Shown here piece after piece: positions 8,279 through 15,437 of a DNA stretch of 17,536 nucleotides. The notes under the pieces are model-generated. The model was not told where the DNA came from, ran no database searches, and saw only the letters and a program-made list of their open reading frames with translations. The stretch covers positions 1-17,536 of the forward strand of contig JAPOIQ010000003.1 of assembly GCA_029978815.1 (NCBI GenBank). The letters are read 5' to 3'. The stretch is from a bacterium. GTDB taxonomy: Bacteria; Actinomycetota; Acidimicrobiia; Acidimicrobiales; Ilumatobacteraceae. Position 1 is the stretch's first letter. Each line of letters starts with the position of its first letter. The translations under genes and the position numbers were made by a program.

Positions 8279-8285
8279 AACCCAA

Positions 8286-8291
8286 ATCTTA
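8286..8291 (-). promoter_or_regulatory. Putative -10 box for the regulator gene
   Basis: TAAGAT on the minus strand fits TANNNT and ends 7 bases before the proposed GTG start at 8278, predicting a leaderless message. The inverted repeat at 8293-8305 lies immediately upstream, in the -10/-35 spacer, where a bound repressor would block RNA polymerase. No clear -35 is seen. Confidence 0.45.
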
Positions 8292-8292
8292 G

Positions 8293-8305
8293 GTGGAATT
8301 TCCAC
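8293..8305. promoter_or_regulatory. Operator-like perfect inverted repeat between regulator and mrp
   Basis: GTGGAATTTCCAC is a perfect 6-1-6 inverted repeat in the 64-base divergent gap between the SufR-like regulator and mrp. It starts one base from the TAAGAT box of the regulator. Winged-helix dimers commonly bind such sites, so it is the best candidate for an autoregulatory operator that might also control mrp. Inferred from symmetry and position only. Confidence 0.5.
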
Positions 8306-8342
8306 TACCGCCGTCGTGCAAACCCCACCGAGGCTCGCCACA

Positions 8343-9500
8343 ATGGAGTTCATGACAACGTCGAACGAACAACTCGTCGAAGCGCTTCGCCCCGTCGAAG
8401 ACCCCGAACTTCATCGCTCAATCGTCGACCTCGGCATGGTAAAGCGTGCGGAACTTCGTGCCGACGGAACGGCCGACATTCTTGTTGCGCTCACAATTGC
8501 TGGTTGTCCGTTGCGAAACGAGATCCAAAATCGAGTTGCCGGAGCTGTGGAGACACTTCCTGGAGTGACCGGAGTTGCACTCGAATTCACCGTCATGACC
8601 GACGAAGAACGAGCAGCTGTTCGAGAACTTCTTCATGGGAGCCCGGCAGGAACAGCTGGACAGAACCAAGCTCATGGCCATGCAGAAGGACGGGCGATTC
8701 CATTCTCAGAGCCAGGATCAAAGACGCGCCCTCTCCTCATCTCCTCAGGTAAGGGTGGAGTCGGTAAATCAAGCGTGACGACCAACCTCGCCGTTGCTCT
8801 CGCTCGGCTTGGTCACACGGTTGGCGTTGTCGACGCCGATATTTACGGTTTTTCCATTCCTCGCATGTTGGGTACTGATCGCCAGCCGACAGTTGTCGAT
8901 GAAATGATTCTTCCTCCGGAGCAATGGGGAGTCCGCTGCATCTCAATGGGCTACTTCGTCCCCGACGGCGAGGCAGTCATCTGGCGTGGCCCGATGTTGC
9001 ACAAGGCACTTGAACAATTCCTAACCGATGTGTTCTGGGACGAACCAGATTTTCTCCTCATCGACATGCCTCCGGGCACTGGCGACATTGCGCTCAGCCT
9101 GAGCCAATACCTTCCACGCGGTGAGGTGTTCGTGGTGACCACACCTCAGCCAGCTGCTCAGAAGGTGGCGCGCCTGTCTGCTGCGATGGCAGAAAAGGTC
9201 AATTTGCCGGTGCGTGGCGTCATCGAGAACATGTCGTGGTTCACCGGCGATGACGGCAAGCGTTACGAACTCTTCGGCGCCGGTGGCGGTCAAGCGCTTT
9301 CTGAAGAACTTGATGTTCCACTTCTCGGGCAGTTACCGCTCGTTCCCGCTCTTCGAGAAGGTGGGGACGATGGCCACCCAATTACAGCTGTCGACCATGA
9401 CTCAGAGGTTGCTCAAGCATTCATGACTATTGCGGAGCGAATCGCCGTTGATCTGCGTCCCCGTAAGGTCTTCAGCCCCGAGCTACGAATCGTCGAATAA
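8343..9500 (+). CDS. mrp: Mrp/ApbC-type Fe-S cluster carrier P-loop ATPase
   Basis: A cytoplasmic MinD/ParA-like ATPase thought to carry and deliver Fe-S clusters. Residues about 7-98 form the MIP18/DUF59 domain, with the conserved cysteine C55 in TIAGCPLRNE. The ATPase domain follows: deviant Walker A SGKGGVGKSS (135-144), DADIYGFSIPRMLG, WRGPMLHKALEQFL and DMPPGTGDIALS (241-252). The CxxC that binds the bridging cluster in many Mrp/Nbp35 proteins is absent: after GVIENMSWF the sequence is TGDDGKRYELFG, and the only other cysteine is C199. Mycobacterial Mrp lacks it too. The ATG at 8343 has GAGG 9 bases upstream; an in-frame ATG at 8352 is an alternative. The frame is open to 8148, but that part overlaps the divergent regulator. 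Confidence 0.93.
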   Translation: MEFMTTSNEQLVEALRPVEDPELHRSIVDLGMVKRAELRADGTADILVALTIAGCPLRNEIQNRVAGAVETLPGVTGVALEFTVMTDEERAAVRELLHGSPAGTAGQNQAHGHAEGRAIPFSEPGSKTRPLLISSGKGGVGKSSVTTNLAVALARLGHTVGVVDADIYGFSIPRMLGTDRQPTVVDEMILPPEQWGVRCISMGYFVPDGEAVIWRGPMLHKALEQFLTDVFWDEPDFLLIDMPPGTGDIALSLSQYLPRGEVFVVTTPQPAAQKVARLSAAMAEKVNLPVRGVIENMSWFTGDDGKRYELFGAGGGQALSEELDVPLLGQLPLVPALREGGDDGHPITAVDHDSEVAQAFMTIAERIAVDLRPRKVFSPELRIVE

Positions 9501-9508
9501 GAAGTTCG

Positions 9509-9847
9509 GTGGAGCCGATCCCTCGCTATCGATTCGAACGCCTTGTTCGAGACGCAATCGATCTCATTCCAGATGAGTTCGCTCCCGTCCTCGACAATGT
9601 TGCGATCGTTATCGAAGACCGTGCGGCCGACGAACCCGACCTTCTCGGCCTGTTCGATGGTGTCCCCATCACCGAGCGCACTGAATTAGAAAGCCCTTCG
9701 ATTGTCACTATCTTCCACCATGCGTTATGTGCAGCGGTTGAAAATGAAGACGAACTGGTGAATGAAGTCGCGATCACCGTGATTCACGAGTTGGCCCACG
9801 CCGCAGGAATAGATGATGATCGCCTTGACGAACTCGGGTGGAGCTAA
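9509..9847 (+). CDS. Small zincin-like metallopeptidase family protein
   Basis: A 112-residue protein of the short bacterial zincin-like family (metallopeptidase family/DUF1025 type). The zinc-binding motif HELAH at 93-97 is followed by AAGIDDDRLDELG, the typical family ending. Upstream, residues 20-50 (IPDEFAPVLDNVAIVIED...LLGLFDG) match the usual N-terminal pattern. No signal peptide or membrane segment is seen, so it is probably cytosolic. The substrate is unknown. The start is a GTG 8 bases after the mrp stop, with only a weak purine stretch before it. It is probably co-transcribed with mrp. Confidence 0.88.
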   Translation: MEPIPRYRFERLVRDAIDLIPDEFAPVLDNVAIVIEDRAADEPDLLGLFDGVPITERTELESPSIVTIFHHALCAAVENEDELVNEVAITVIHELAHAAGIDDDRLDELGWS

Positions 9848-9861
9848 ATAGCAGGCTCCGA

Positions 9862-9867
9862 TAGTTT
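9862..9867 (+). promoter_or_regulatory. Putative -10 box for leaderless DUF4328 transcript
   Basis: TAGTTT fits TANNNT and ends 6 bases before the ATG at 9874. That ATG has no convincing Shine-Dalgarno sequence. This suggests a start of transcription at or near the start codon. No clear -35 was found, and read-through from mrp remains possible. Confidence 0.3.
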
Positions 9868-9873
9868 GCGGGT

Positions 9874-10611
9874 ATGGACGAAGCGACCGAAGGGTCAACC
9901 CCTCTTCCGCCGCCACCACCCTCCGGCCTCGTTGGATACGAAGTTGCAACGAAACCACTGAACGGACTTCTCACTACGATCTCCGTCCTTATCCCGATCA
10001 CTGCAGGACTCGGGCTTCTCTTCGCTCTCCTCAACGAACTTGCGCTTGACGATGCCCGATCATTTCTGGCGGGAGCAATTTCCGAAACTGAATTTGTTGC
10101 TTCCTACGGTCCTGGCCTGACACTGCAACTCGCACAAACACTCACGCAACTTGGTGCTGGTATCAGCGTCATCATCTGGATGCGCAGGCTCGCGTCACAT
10201 CACGAACAACTTGGCCGTGTCGCAACATGGAGGCCGGCGTGGGCGATCGGTGGTTGGTTCGTTCCCCCGCTCATTCTCTACGTCATCCCATATCTCATGT
10301 TCCGAGAACTATGGAAAGCGACTGACAGCGAACATAACTCGTGGAAAGACGCTCCATCCAGCCCTCTCATCACCGGGTGGTTCATTGCGTTTGGTGTCGC
10401 ACCGACCGGGCTTGCTGTGCGTCAGTGGCTCGATCAATCGCCGCTTGTCGGTTCTGGTGCGTCAGCGATGGCCGAGACGGCAATTAATCAGCGCTTCATC
10501 ATTTGGGGTTCTGCGTTTGCAAGCATCGCGTCGGCGGCGCTGTTTGTGATGATCGCTCGTCAGCTGACTCGCCGTCACCAAGAGCTGCTCAAATCCCGCG
10601 GAATTATGTGA
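9874..10611 (+). CDS. DUF4328 domain membrane protein
   Basis: A 245-residue predicted integral membrane protein of unknown function. A short N-terminal tail contains six prolines (LPPPPPP-like stretch at 10-16). About five membrane segments follow, near residues 31-53, 83-103, 123-145, 165-183 and 208-228. The segment WRPAWAIGGWFVPP (119-132) followed by PYLMFRELW is the DUF4328 signature, common in actinobacteria. The C-terminus is basic (RQLTRRHQELLKSRG), consistent with a cytoplasmic end. The stop is one base from the sixA start, so the two genes form a transcription unit, but nothing shows a shared role. Confidence 0.82.
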   Translation: MDEATEGSTPLPPPPPSGLVGYEVATKPLNGLLTTISVLIPITAGLGLLFALLNELALDDARSFLAGAISETEFVASYGPGLTLQLAQTLTQLGAGISVIIWMRRLASHHEQLGRVATWRPAWAIGGWFVPPLILYVIPYLMFRELWKATDSEHNSWKDAPSSPLITGWFIAFGVAPTGLAVRQWLDQSPLVGSGASAMAETAINQRFIIWGSAFASIASAALFVMIARQLTRRHQELLKSRGIM

Positions 10612-10612
10612 G

Positions 10613-11092
10613 ATGGCGATCTACCTTGTTCGACATGCCAAGGCCGGCGAACGACGCGTCTGGGCCGGCGACGATGTCGATCGGCCCCTTTCAAAGACCG
10701 GCTGGACACAATCTCATGCACTTGCAAAGCGACTGCTCAAACACGACCCCAGCGTTTTGCTCTCGAGCCCCTACGTACGGTGCGTACAAACTCTCGAGCC
10801 GCTTGCAGACCTCGTCGACCTTGAGATAACGATCGAGCCGCGCATCTGCGAATACGAGCCGTTTGAACCTGTGTTGGAACTCCTCGCAGAGGTGCCAGAT
10901 CATGCTGTCTTGTGCAGCCATGGCGACATCACCCCCGCCACGATCGCTGCCCTCGAGCGTCGAGGAATGGAAATCACCTCACAAGCCGATTGGCGGAAAG
11001 CCTCGGTGTGGGTGATCAAACGTTCAAAACGTGGGCACCTTTCAAAAGCGAAGGCATGGCCACCGCCTCAACGCGGATCAAAAAAGGACTAG
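10613..11092 (+). CDS. sixA: SixA-like phosphohistidine phosphatase (histidine phosphatase superfamily)
   Basis: A 159-residue phosphatase of the histidine phosphatase (RHG) superfamily, short form like SixA, which removes phosphate from phosphohistidine proteins in E. coli. Catalytic landmarks are LVRHAKAG with R7 and H8, SSPYVRCVQT with R56, and the second histidine in CSHGD (H103). The length fits SixA rather than phosphoglycerate mutase. A C-terminal basic tail (RSKRGHLSKAKAWPPPQRGSKKD) could be an extension for interactions. The true target is not deducible; some relatives hydrolyse small phosphates. It follows DUF4328 after one base. Its TAG stop overlaps the TAG stop of the opposing ccmI-like gene within one CTAG. 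Confidence 0.88.
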   Translation: MAIYLVRHAKAGERRVWAGDDVDRPLSKTGWTQSHALAKRLLKHDPSVLLSSPYVRCVQTLEPLADLVDLEITIEPRICEYEPFEPVLELLAEVPDHAVLCSHGDITPATIAALERRGMEITSQADWRKASVWVIKRSKRGHLSKAKAWPPPQRGSKKD

Positions 11093-11814
11093 CTGCCCAC
11101 ACCTAATTCGTCTGCAAGATTCTGAACAAGATCTTTCACCTCCGCCGGCGGATTCGCTGCAAGGCAAGCAGCAACAAACGGTCGAGCAGCCTCACCATCG
11201 CCAACGAAGCGATATTGAATGATTCCCAAGAAGCAAAGAGGATCCGGATACGAAGGATCGACCGTGACCGCTTCAACGAGAAGGTCAACAGCTTCTGCGA
11301 ACTGGTCAGCACCCGCCGCTTCATCAGGGTTCTGCCGAGCCGCCAGCGCAAGAGTCCATCCGCGATACGTCAACGCCTCGATATTTGTTGGGTCCTCTAC
11401 CAACACGAGCGCATAGATATCTGCAGCTCCGGCCGGGTCAGCAAAGTTCGCTGCCCGAGCCTCTGCAAGCAGGGCGGTCACAGTGTCTCGCGGATCAAGT
11501 CCTGTCATTGACTGGCCTGACAACCGCTCCCCCAGCGCGTTTGCGAGTACGAATGCAAGTGCAGCCCCCAGTAACACCACGACAGCGCCAACGCCAGCAA
11601 CCGTTTTCCATCCGAGCCGAATACGGTGAAGGGGTTCGACACGGTCTGCTTCGAGTAACCGCAACACCTCCGCAGTTCGCGCCACGTAACCATCTCGTAA
11701 CTCGGCGTGATCCTCATCGGAGATGTCACCAGCTTCGAGTTCTCGATCGAGATCGTCGAGGGAGGAAAGCAGGAAGTCCCGCTCTGCTTCAAGCGCTCCA
11801 CGATCCTCACTCAT
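11089..11814 (-). CDS. ccmI: CcmI/CycH-like cytochrome c biogenesis TPR protein
   Basis: A 241-residue membrane-anchored TPR protein that in System I chaperones apocytochrome c to the heme ligation complex. The N-terminal part LDDLDRELEAGDISDEDHAELRDGY (19-43) is the usual CcmI cytosolic signature. A membrane segment spans about 71-94. Residues about 110-235 form two or three TPR-like helical repeats (ADIYALVLVEDPTNIEALTYRG; LLVEAVTVDPSYPDPLCFLG) on the outer side. It is shorter than proteobacterial CcmI. The ATG at 11814 overlaps the ccmH stop by 8 bases and has GAGG 8 bases upstream; the frame stays open to 11940, but that part overlaps ccmH. It is the last gene of the ccm operon and converges on sixA. 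Confidence 0.85.
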   Translation of the reverse strand: MSEDRGALEAERDFLLSSLDDLDRELEAGDISDEDHAELRDGYVARTAEVLRLLEADRVEPLHRIRLGWKTVAGVGAVVVLLGAALAFVLANALGERLSGQSMTGLDPRDTVTALLAEARAANFADPAGAADIYALVLVEDPTNIEALTYRGWTLALAARQNPDEAAGADQFAEAVDLLVEAVTVDPSYPDPLCFLGIIQYRFVGDGEAARPFVAACLAANPPAEVKDLVQNLADELGVGS

Positions 11815-12304
11815 GTTCTTGACCTCTGCGACGTTGCCTCGCCTCCTCGACAAGGCTGTAGTCATCGAGTGAAGGCAACCCCAATGCGGCTGCTTCGGCA
11901 CGCCATCTTCTGAATGCAAACCAGAGTCCGACCAAGCCAATCATGAGCCCAGCGGCTGGAAGCGCCCAGATCAACGCATCGAAACCAGATGAGCTCGGAA
12001 CGAGCAGCACCTTCCCGCCGTAGGAGTTCGCAATTGAGGCAAGAATCTCATCATCGGTTGAAGTCCCGTCATACACCGATGCCCTGATCTCCGCACGAAT
12101 CGCCTCAGATGCTGGGTTTCGAGACTCGAACACGCTCTCTCCATCGCACACAGGGCAGGCGACCCGTCGAGAAATCGAATCGATGCGATCTCCCGGATTC
12201 AACGGGCCAGTGTCACGGGTTGAGCCAACCGCAAGAAGTGCGACAACAGCAATAAACATCGCTGCCCACGATGGCCAAGATCGAAGGCGCTTCAGACGCC
12301 TCAT
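11807..12304 (-). CDS. ccmH: Cytochrome c maturation protein CcmH
   Basis: Thiol-disulfide protein that keeps the CxxCH cysteines of apocytochrome c reduced for heme attachment. The 165-residue protein has an N-terminal membrane segment (about 13-28). The reactive pair is CPVC (C50, C53) in RVACPVCDGESVFES, corresponding to RCPVCQGQ in other CcmH proteins. A second membrane helix (about 106-130) follows the typical LLVPSSSGFDALIWALP, then a basic cytosolic tail. It corresponds to the short CcmH (CcmL type), with the TPR part encoded separately downstream. Its ATG overlaps the ccmG stop as ATGA, and its end overlaps the ccmI-like start by 8 bases. Confidence 0.92.
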   Translation of the reverse strand: MRRLKRLRSWPSWAAMFIAVVALLAVGSTRDTGPLNPGDRIDSISRRVACPVCDGESVFESRNPASEAIRAEIRASVYDGTSTDDEILASIANSYGGKVLLVPSSSGFDALIWALPAAGLMIGLVGLWFAFRRWRAEAAALGLPSLDDYSLVEEARQRRRGQEHE

Positions 12305-12864
12305 AAACGCTCCCTTAGCGTCTGGATGCTCGTCGACAAGAACTCGGCAGACACCTCAGAGATCACCCTGCCTCGCACGATGCCATTCGGATCGATGATC
12401 CACGTTTCGGGAACCTGAGCAACTCCGAATCCATTTTGAAACGAGTAATCCACATCGAATACCACTGGCCAGTCGCCACCAAACTCTGCAAAGAATGCAG
12501 CAACGTCTTCAGGATCATCGTTCTGAACGATGGTGTAGAACTCGGCGCCGTCGATTCCAAGCCCGCGCTGTTGGTCAACAAACTTGATGAGTTCTGGGTG
12601 TTCATTTCGACACGGGATGCACGTCGATGTAAAGAAGTTGAGCACCACCCATGAACCGCGACGGCGAGAAAGTTCAAATGGTGTTCCGTCATCGAACTCG
12701 CCAGATGCTGCCGGAGCCGCTCTATCGAGCAACACCGTCTCAGCAGTATCGGTTGACGGTTCAGCAATCACTAACACAGCGAATAACACTGCGAGAACCA
12801 GGGCGACCGCTCCCGCAATAAATGGAGCAACTCTGCGTCGTGACGAAGTGGTCATGTCAACCAT
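12301..12864 (-). CDS. ccmG: Thiol:disulfide interchange protein CcmG/DsbE
   Basis: Membrane-anchored thioredoxin-fold reductase that supplies electrons to CcmH/apocytochrome c. The 187-residue protein has a membrane anchor at about 13-34. The thioredoxin active site is FFTSTCIPCRNEHPEL (C82, C85), and the cis-proline is in QVPETWIIDPNG (P152). The usual WATWC reads FFTSTC here, so the tryptophan before the active site is missing. The ATG at 12864 has GGAG 7 bases upstream and overlaps the ccmF stop by 8 bases; an ATG at 12855 just after that stop is an alternative. The ccmH start overlaps its TGA. Confidence 0.92.
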   Translation of the reverse strand: MVDMTTSSRRRVAPFIAGAVALVLAVLFAVLVIAEPSTDTAETVLLDRAAPAASGEFDDGTPFELSRRRGSWVVLNFFTSTCIPCRNEHPELIKFVDQQRGLGIDGAEFYTIVQNDDPEDVAAFFAEFGGDWPVVFDVDYSFQNGFGVAQVPETWIIDPNGIVRGRVISEVSAEFLSTSIQTLRERL

Positions 12865-14821
12865 GCTGCATCTCCGGCATCGGGGCAGAGGTTGGATCAG
12901 TCGGGCGACGAGAACGCTTTGAAGGCAACGCCGACAGGACGGTTCCGATTGCCATCACCGCTCCGCCGATCCACAGCCAGAGCACCATTGGCTTCACAAA
13001 TACACGCAGCACTATCTCATCCGCATCGATTGCCGGAGGGTCGTTCCCGTCAATGGTGAGGTACACATCGCTCGTGAAACCCGAACGGACGCTCGGTGTC
13101 GGCACGGTCATTCCTTGCTGCAAGTACGTCGTCACAGCCGGCGCATAGACCTTCGAATCGTCAAGCAATACATCTGCCATCACCACGTCGGCGCGAGCTG
13201 TCACCTCGGTCGACACTCCAACGAATTCGAAAGAATGACCGGCCCACTCAACGCGCTCGCCGCGTTCAATGGTGAGCGTTGCTGAATGCGTGTACGAATT
13301 TGATGCAGCGAGTGCAACCGCAATCAGGATGACACCAATGTGCACCAGCATTCCGCCGTTAGCCCTGCCGACAAGGCCCCGCAGCCCTTGGCGGCGGGTA
13401 GCGAGCACCAATTGGCGACCGGCGGCACCACCTGCAAAGCCGCCGAGCATGAATGCCACCAAGGGGGCAAGACGATCCGCTCCCACAGCAACGGCAACCG
13501 CGAGCGCTGCGACACCGCACCATGCGGGCCAAAACAGTCGATCTCGCAATGTTCCCGCCGATGCAGTGCGCCACGGCAACACGGGTGCAACCGCCATCAA
13601 GAACAACAGAATCAGTCCGATTGGCATCGACAATCGATCGAAGTATGGCGCCCCGACAACGGTCTGGCGGTCTTGAAAAACCTCGACCAAAAGAGGGAAC
13701 ACCGTTCCAAGCAAGACGATGAATGCGAACAAGGCAAACACCACATTGTTTGCAAGAAACGCGCCTTCGCGCGAGATCGGCGAATCAATACGACCCGGCG
13801 CTCGAAGGGCGTCTCCGCGCCACCCAATGAGCCCTAGAGAAATGACGACGACAATGCCGAAGAACCCGAGCAAATAGCCGTCGATCTCCCCAGCCGCAAA
13901 CGCGTGGACACTATTGATGACCCCTGAGCGGGTCAAGAACGTGCCAAGAATGGTGAGCGCAAACGTTGCAACAAGCAAACTGAGATTCCAGACGCGGAGC
14001 ATTCCTCGCCGCTGCTGCACTAACACTGAATGGATGTACGCAGTACCGGTCAACCAAGGAAGAAGGCTCGCATTCTCCACCGGATCCCATGCCCAGACCC
14101 CACTCCAACCAAGCACCTCGTAACTCCACCAACCACCGAGCAAAATGCCGATGGTCAATAATCCCCACGAAAACAATGCCCAGCGGCGAGTCTCCAGTAA
14201 CCAGCCCTCACCAACTCGACCGGTGATGAGTGCAGCAATAGCAAAGGCAAAAGGAACGGTGAACCCGACATAACCGAGGTACAGCAGCGGAGGGTGAAAC
14301 AGCACAAGAACGTGATTTTGAAGCAACGGGTTGGGGCCCGGGCCGTCGAAACCAACCGGTACTGTCGCACCAGGAGCAAATGGAGAAGCTGGGCCAAAGC
14401 TCACCAAAGCGAAAAACGTCATCACGACGTACATGACGACGAGTGCCCACGCCACAAGCTCGTCGTCACGGCGACGAACGAATCGTAGGGCACCCCCGCC
14501 AGTGAAGAGGGCGAGGACGATCACCCACAGGAGGATCGAGCCCTCAAGCGCACTCCACATTGCGGCCACGTTGTACAACGTTGGTGTAGTTGACGATCCA
14601 ACTCGCTGGACAAAGTCGATTGAGTAATCCCGCGCAAACAGGGCCCACTGCATCGCGATAACTGCAAGCGTTGCACCCCCGACGATGATCGCTGCATAGA
14701 TCGGGGCCTGACGTAGGGCTCGACGATTTCCACCGATGATCGCAACCGCTGTCGCTAACGCTCCTACCGAGGAAGCCACAAGCGTCACGAGGAGGCCGGC
14801 ATTGCCAAGCGCTGCACTCAT
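12857..14821 (-). CDS. ccmF: Cytochrome c heme lyase subunit CcmF
   Basis: Large polytopic membrane protein that takes heme from holo-CcmE and attaches it to apocytochrome c. The 654-residue length is normal for the family. It has many membrane helices and the tryptophan-rich WWD heme-handling motif GGWWSYEVLGWSGVWAWDP at about 229-247. Conserved histidines are visible in PLLQNHVLVLFHPP (about 165-178), GTAYIHSVLV and, near the C-terminal helices, MLVHIGVIL. The large C-terminal periplasmic loop (THSATLTIERGERVEWAGH onward) precedes a last helix. The ATG at 14821 overlaps the ccmE stop as ATGA; the longer frame to 14836 adds only five residues inside ccmE. Confidence 0.95.
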   Translation of the reverse strand: MSAALGNAGLLVTLVASSVGALATAVAIIGGNRRALRQAPIYAAIIVGGATLAVIAMQWALFARDYSIDFVQRVGSSTTPTLYNVAAMWSALEGSILLWVIVLALFTGGGALRFVRRRDDELVAWALVVMYVVMTFFALVSFGPASPFAPGATVPVGFDGPGPNPLLQNHVLVLFHPPLLYLGYVGFTVPFAFAIAALITGRVGEGWLLETRRWALFSWGLLTIGILLGGWWSYEVLGWSGVWAWDPVENASLLPWLTGTAYIHSVLVQQRRGMLRVWNLSLLVATFALTILGTFLTRSGVINSVHAFAAGEIDGYLLGFFGIVVVISLGLIGWRGDALRAPGRIDSPISREGAFLANNVVFALFAFIVLLGTVFPLLVEVFQDRQTVVGAPYFDRLSMPIGLILLFLMAVAPVLPWRTASAGTLRDRLFWPAWCGVAALAVAVAVGADRLAPLVAFMLGGFAGGAAGRQLVLATRRQGLRGLVGRANGGMLVHIGVILIAVALAASNSYTHSATLTIERGERVEWAGHSFEFVGVSTEVTARADVVMADVLLDDSKVYAPAVTTYLQQGMTVPTPSVRSGFTSDVYLTIDGNDPPAIDADEIVLRVFVKPMVLWLWIGGAVMAIGTVLSALPSKRSRRPTDPTSAPMPEMQHG

Positions 14822-15306
14822 GCCGATGTGTCGCAAGCTGCGGCGTCGGCTTCAGCTTCTTGCAAACGGTCATCGTTGACTGCGACGTAGTCCTCCGAAT
14901 GCTTCACTTCGACGCGATCTCCGAGGAACATCCCCGACGGCTCGTCGAACACTCCGTGGACAACGACCGGCAGGCATTCTTTGAAAATGCCGCCAGGTTC
15001 ACCGGCGTACTCGACCTGAACTGTCGCGCCATTGAACTCGATATCAAACAGAGTCGCTCCAGTTGCAACGACAACAGATCCCTCTCCGACGGTGCCTTGA
15101 ATTCGCAACCGGCGACCGGTATCACATCCTGACCGATTGCCGACTTCGTCGACATTGCAGTAGTAGTCGACCGCCGTCGACAGAGCTTGCGTGATGACAA
15201 CACCGCCCGCAACGACCACAAGTGCCAAAACCAGCACTGGCATGATGCGCCGGCGTGAACGCGTTGGGGCGCTCTCGGGTCGAGGCGTGAGATCTGGAGT
15301 GCTCAT
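14818..15306 (-). CDS. ccmE: Heme chaperone CcmE
   Basis: Periplasmic-side heme chaperone that binds heme covalently and hands it to CcmF. The 162-residue protein has a basic N-terminus (TRSRRR), one membrane anchor (about 21-43) and the beta-barrel core (GRRLRIQGTV; ATLFDIEFNGATVQVEY). The heme-binding motif HSEDY gives H136 and Y140 in the classical HxxxY form, not the CxxxY variant of some other lineages. Compared with E. coli it has extra cysteines: C50 and C61 just after the anchor (DYYCNVDEVGNRSGCDTG), C111 (FKECLP) and C158 in the tail. C50/C61 could form a disulfide. Its ATG overlaps the ccmD stop, and its stop overlaps the ccmF start (both ATGA). Confidence 0.94.
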   Translation of the reverse strand: MSTPDLTPRPESAPTRSRRRIMPVLVLALVVVAGGVVITQALSTAVDYYCNVDEVGNRSGCDTGRRLRIQGTVGEGSVVVATGATLFDIEFNGATVQVEYAGEPGGIFKECLPVVVHGVFDEPSGMFLGDRVEVKHSEDYVAVNDDRLQEAEADAAACDTSA

Positions 15307-15437
15307 AGCCAGGGCTTGTCCTCATCAGAGATGTCAGCCGAAAGACGTTTGCCAACTTTGACGGTTCGCCAAGCAAAGATCACTATCGATCCGAACGTCA
15401 ACGCATATGAACCAAGTATGAAACCTGCGTTTGTCAT
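15303..15437 (-). CDS. ccmD: Small heme exporter protein CcmD
   Basis: A 44-residue single-pass membrane protein. CcmD holds holo-CcmE to the CcmABC complex and is needed for its release. The sequence MTNAGFILGSYALTFGSI (start) runs into one hydrophobic helix (about 5-24). A basic segment (WRTVKVGKRL) and an acidic tail (DISDEDKPWL) follow, which is the normal CcmD layout and size. Its ATG overlaps the ccmC stop (ATGA) and its TGA overlaps the ccmE start (ATGA), so it fits exactly between the two. Identification rests on position, size and this helix-plus-basic-tail pattern. Confidence 0.9.
   Translation of the reverse strand: MTNAGFILGSYALTFGSIVIFAWRTVKVGKRLSADISDEDKPWL

Noticed and set aside
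8148..8342. N-terminal extension of mrp
   Set aside because: It overlaps the winged-helix coding region of the divergent regulator and has no Mrp similarity; the MIP18 domain begins right after 8343.
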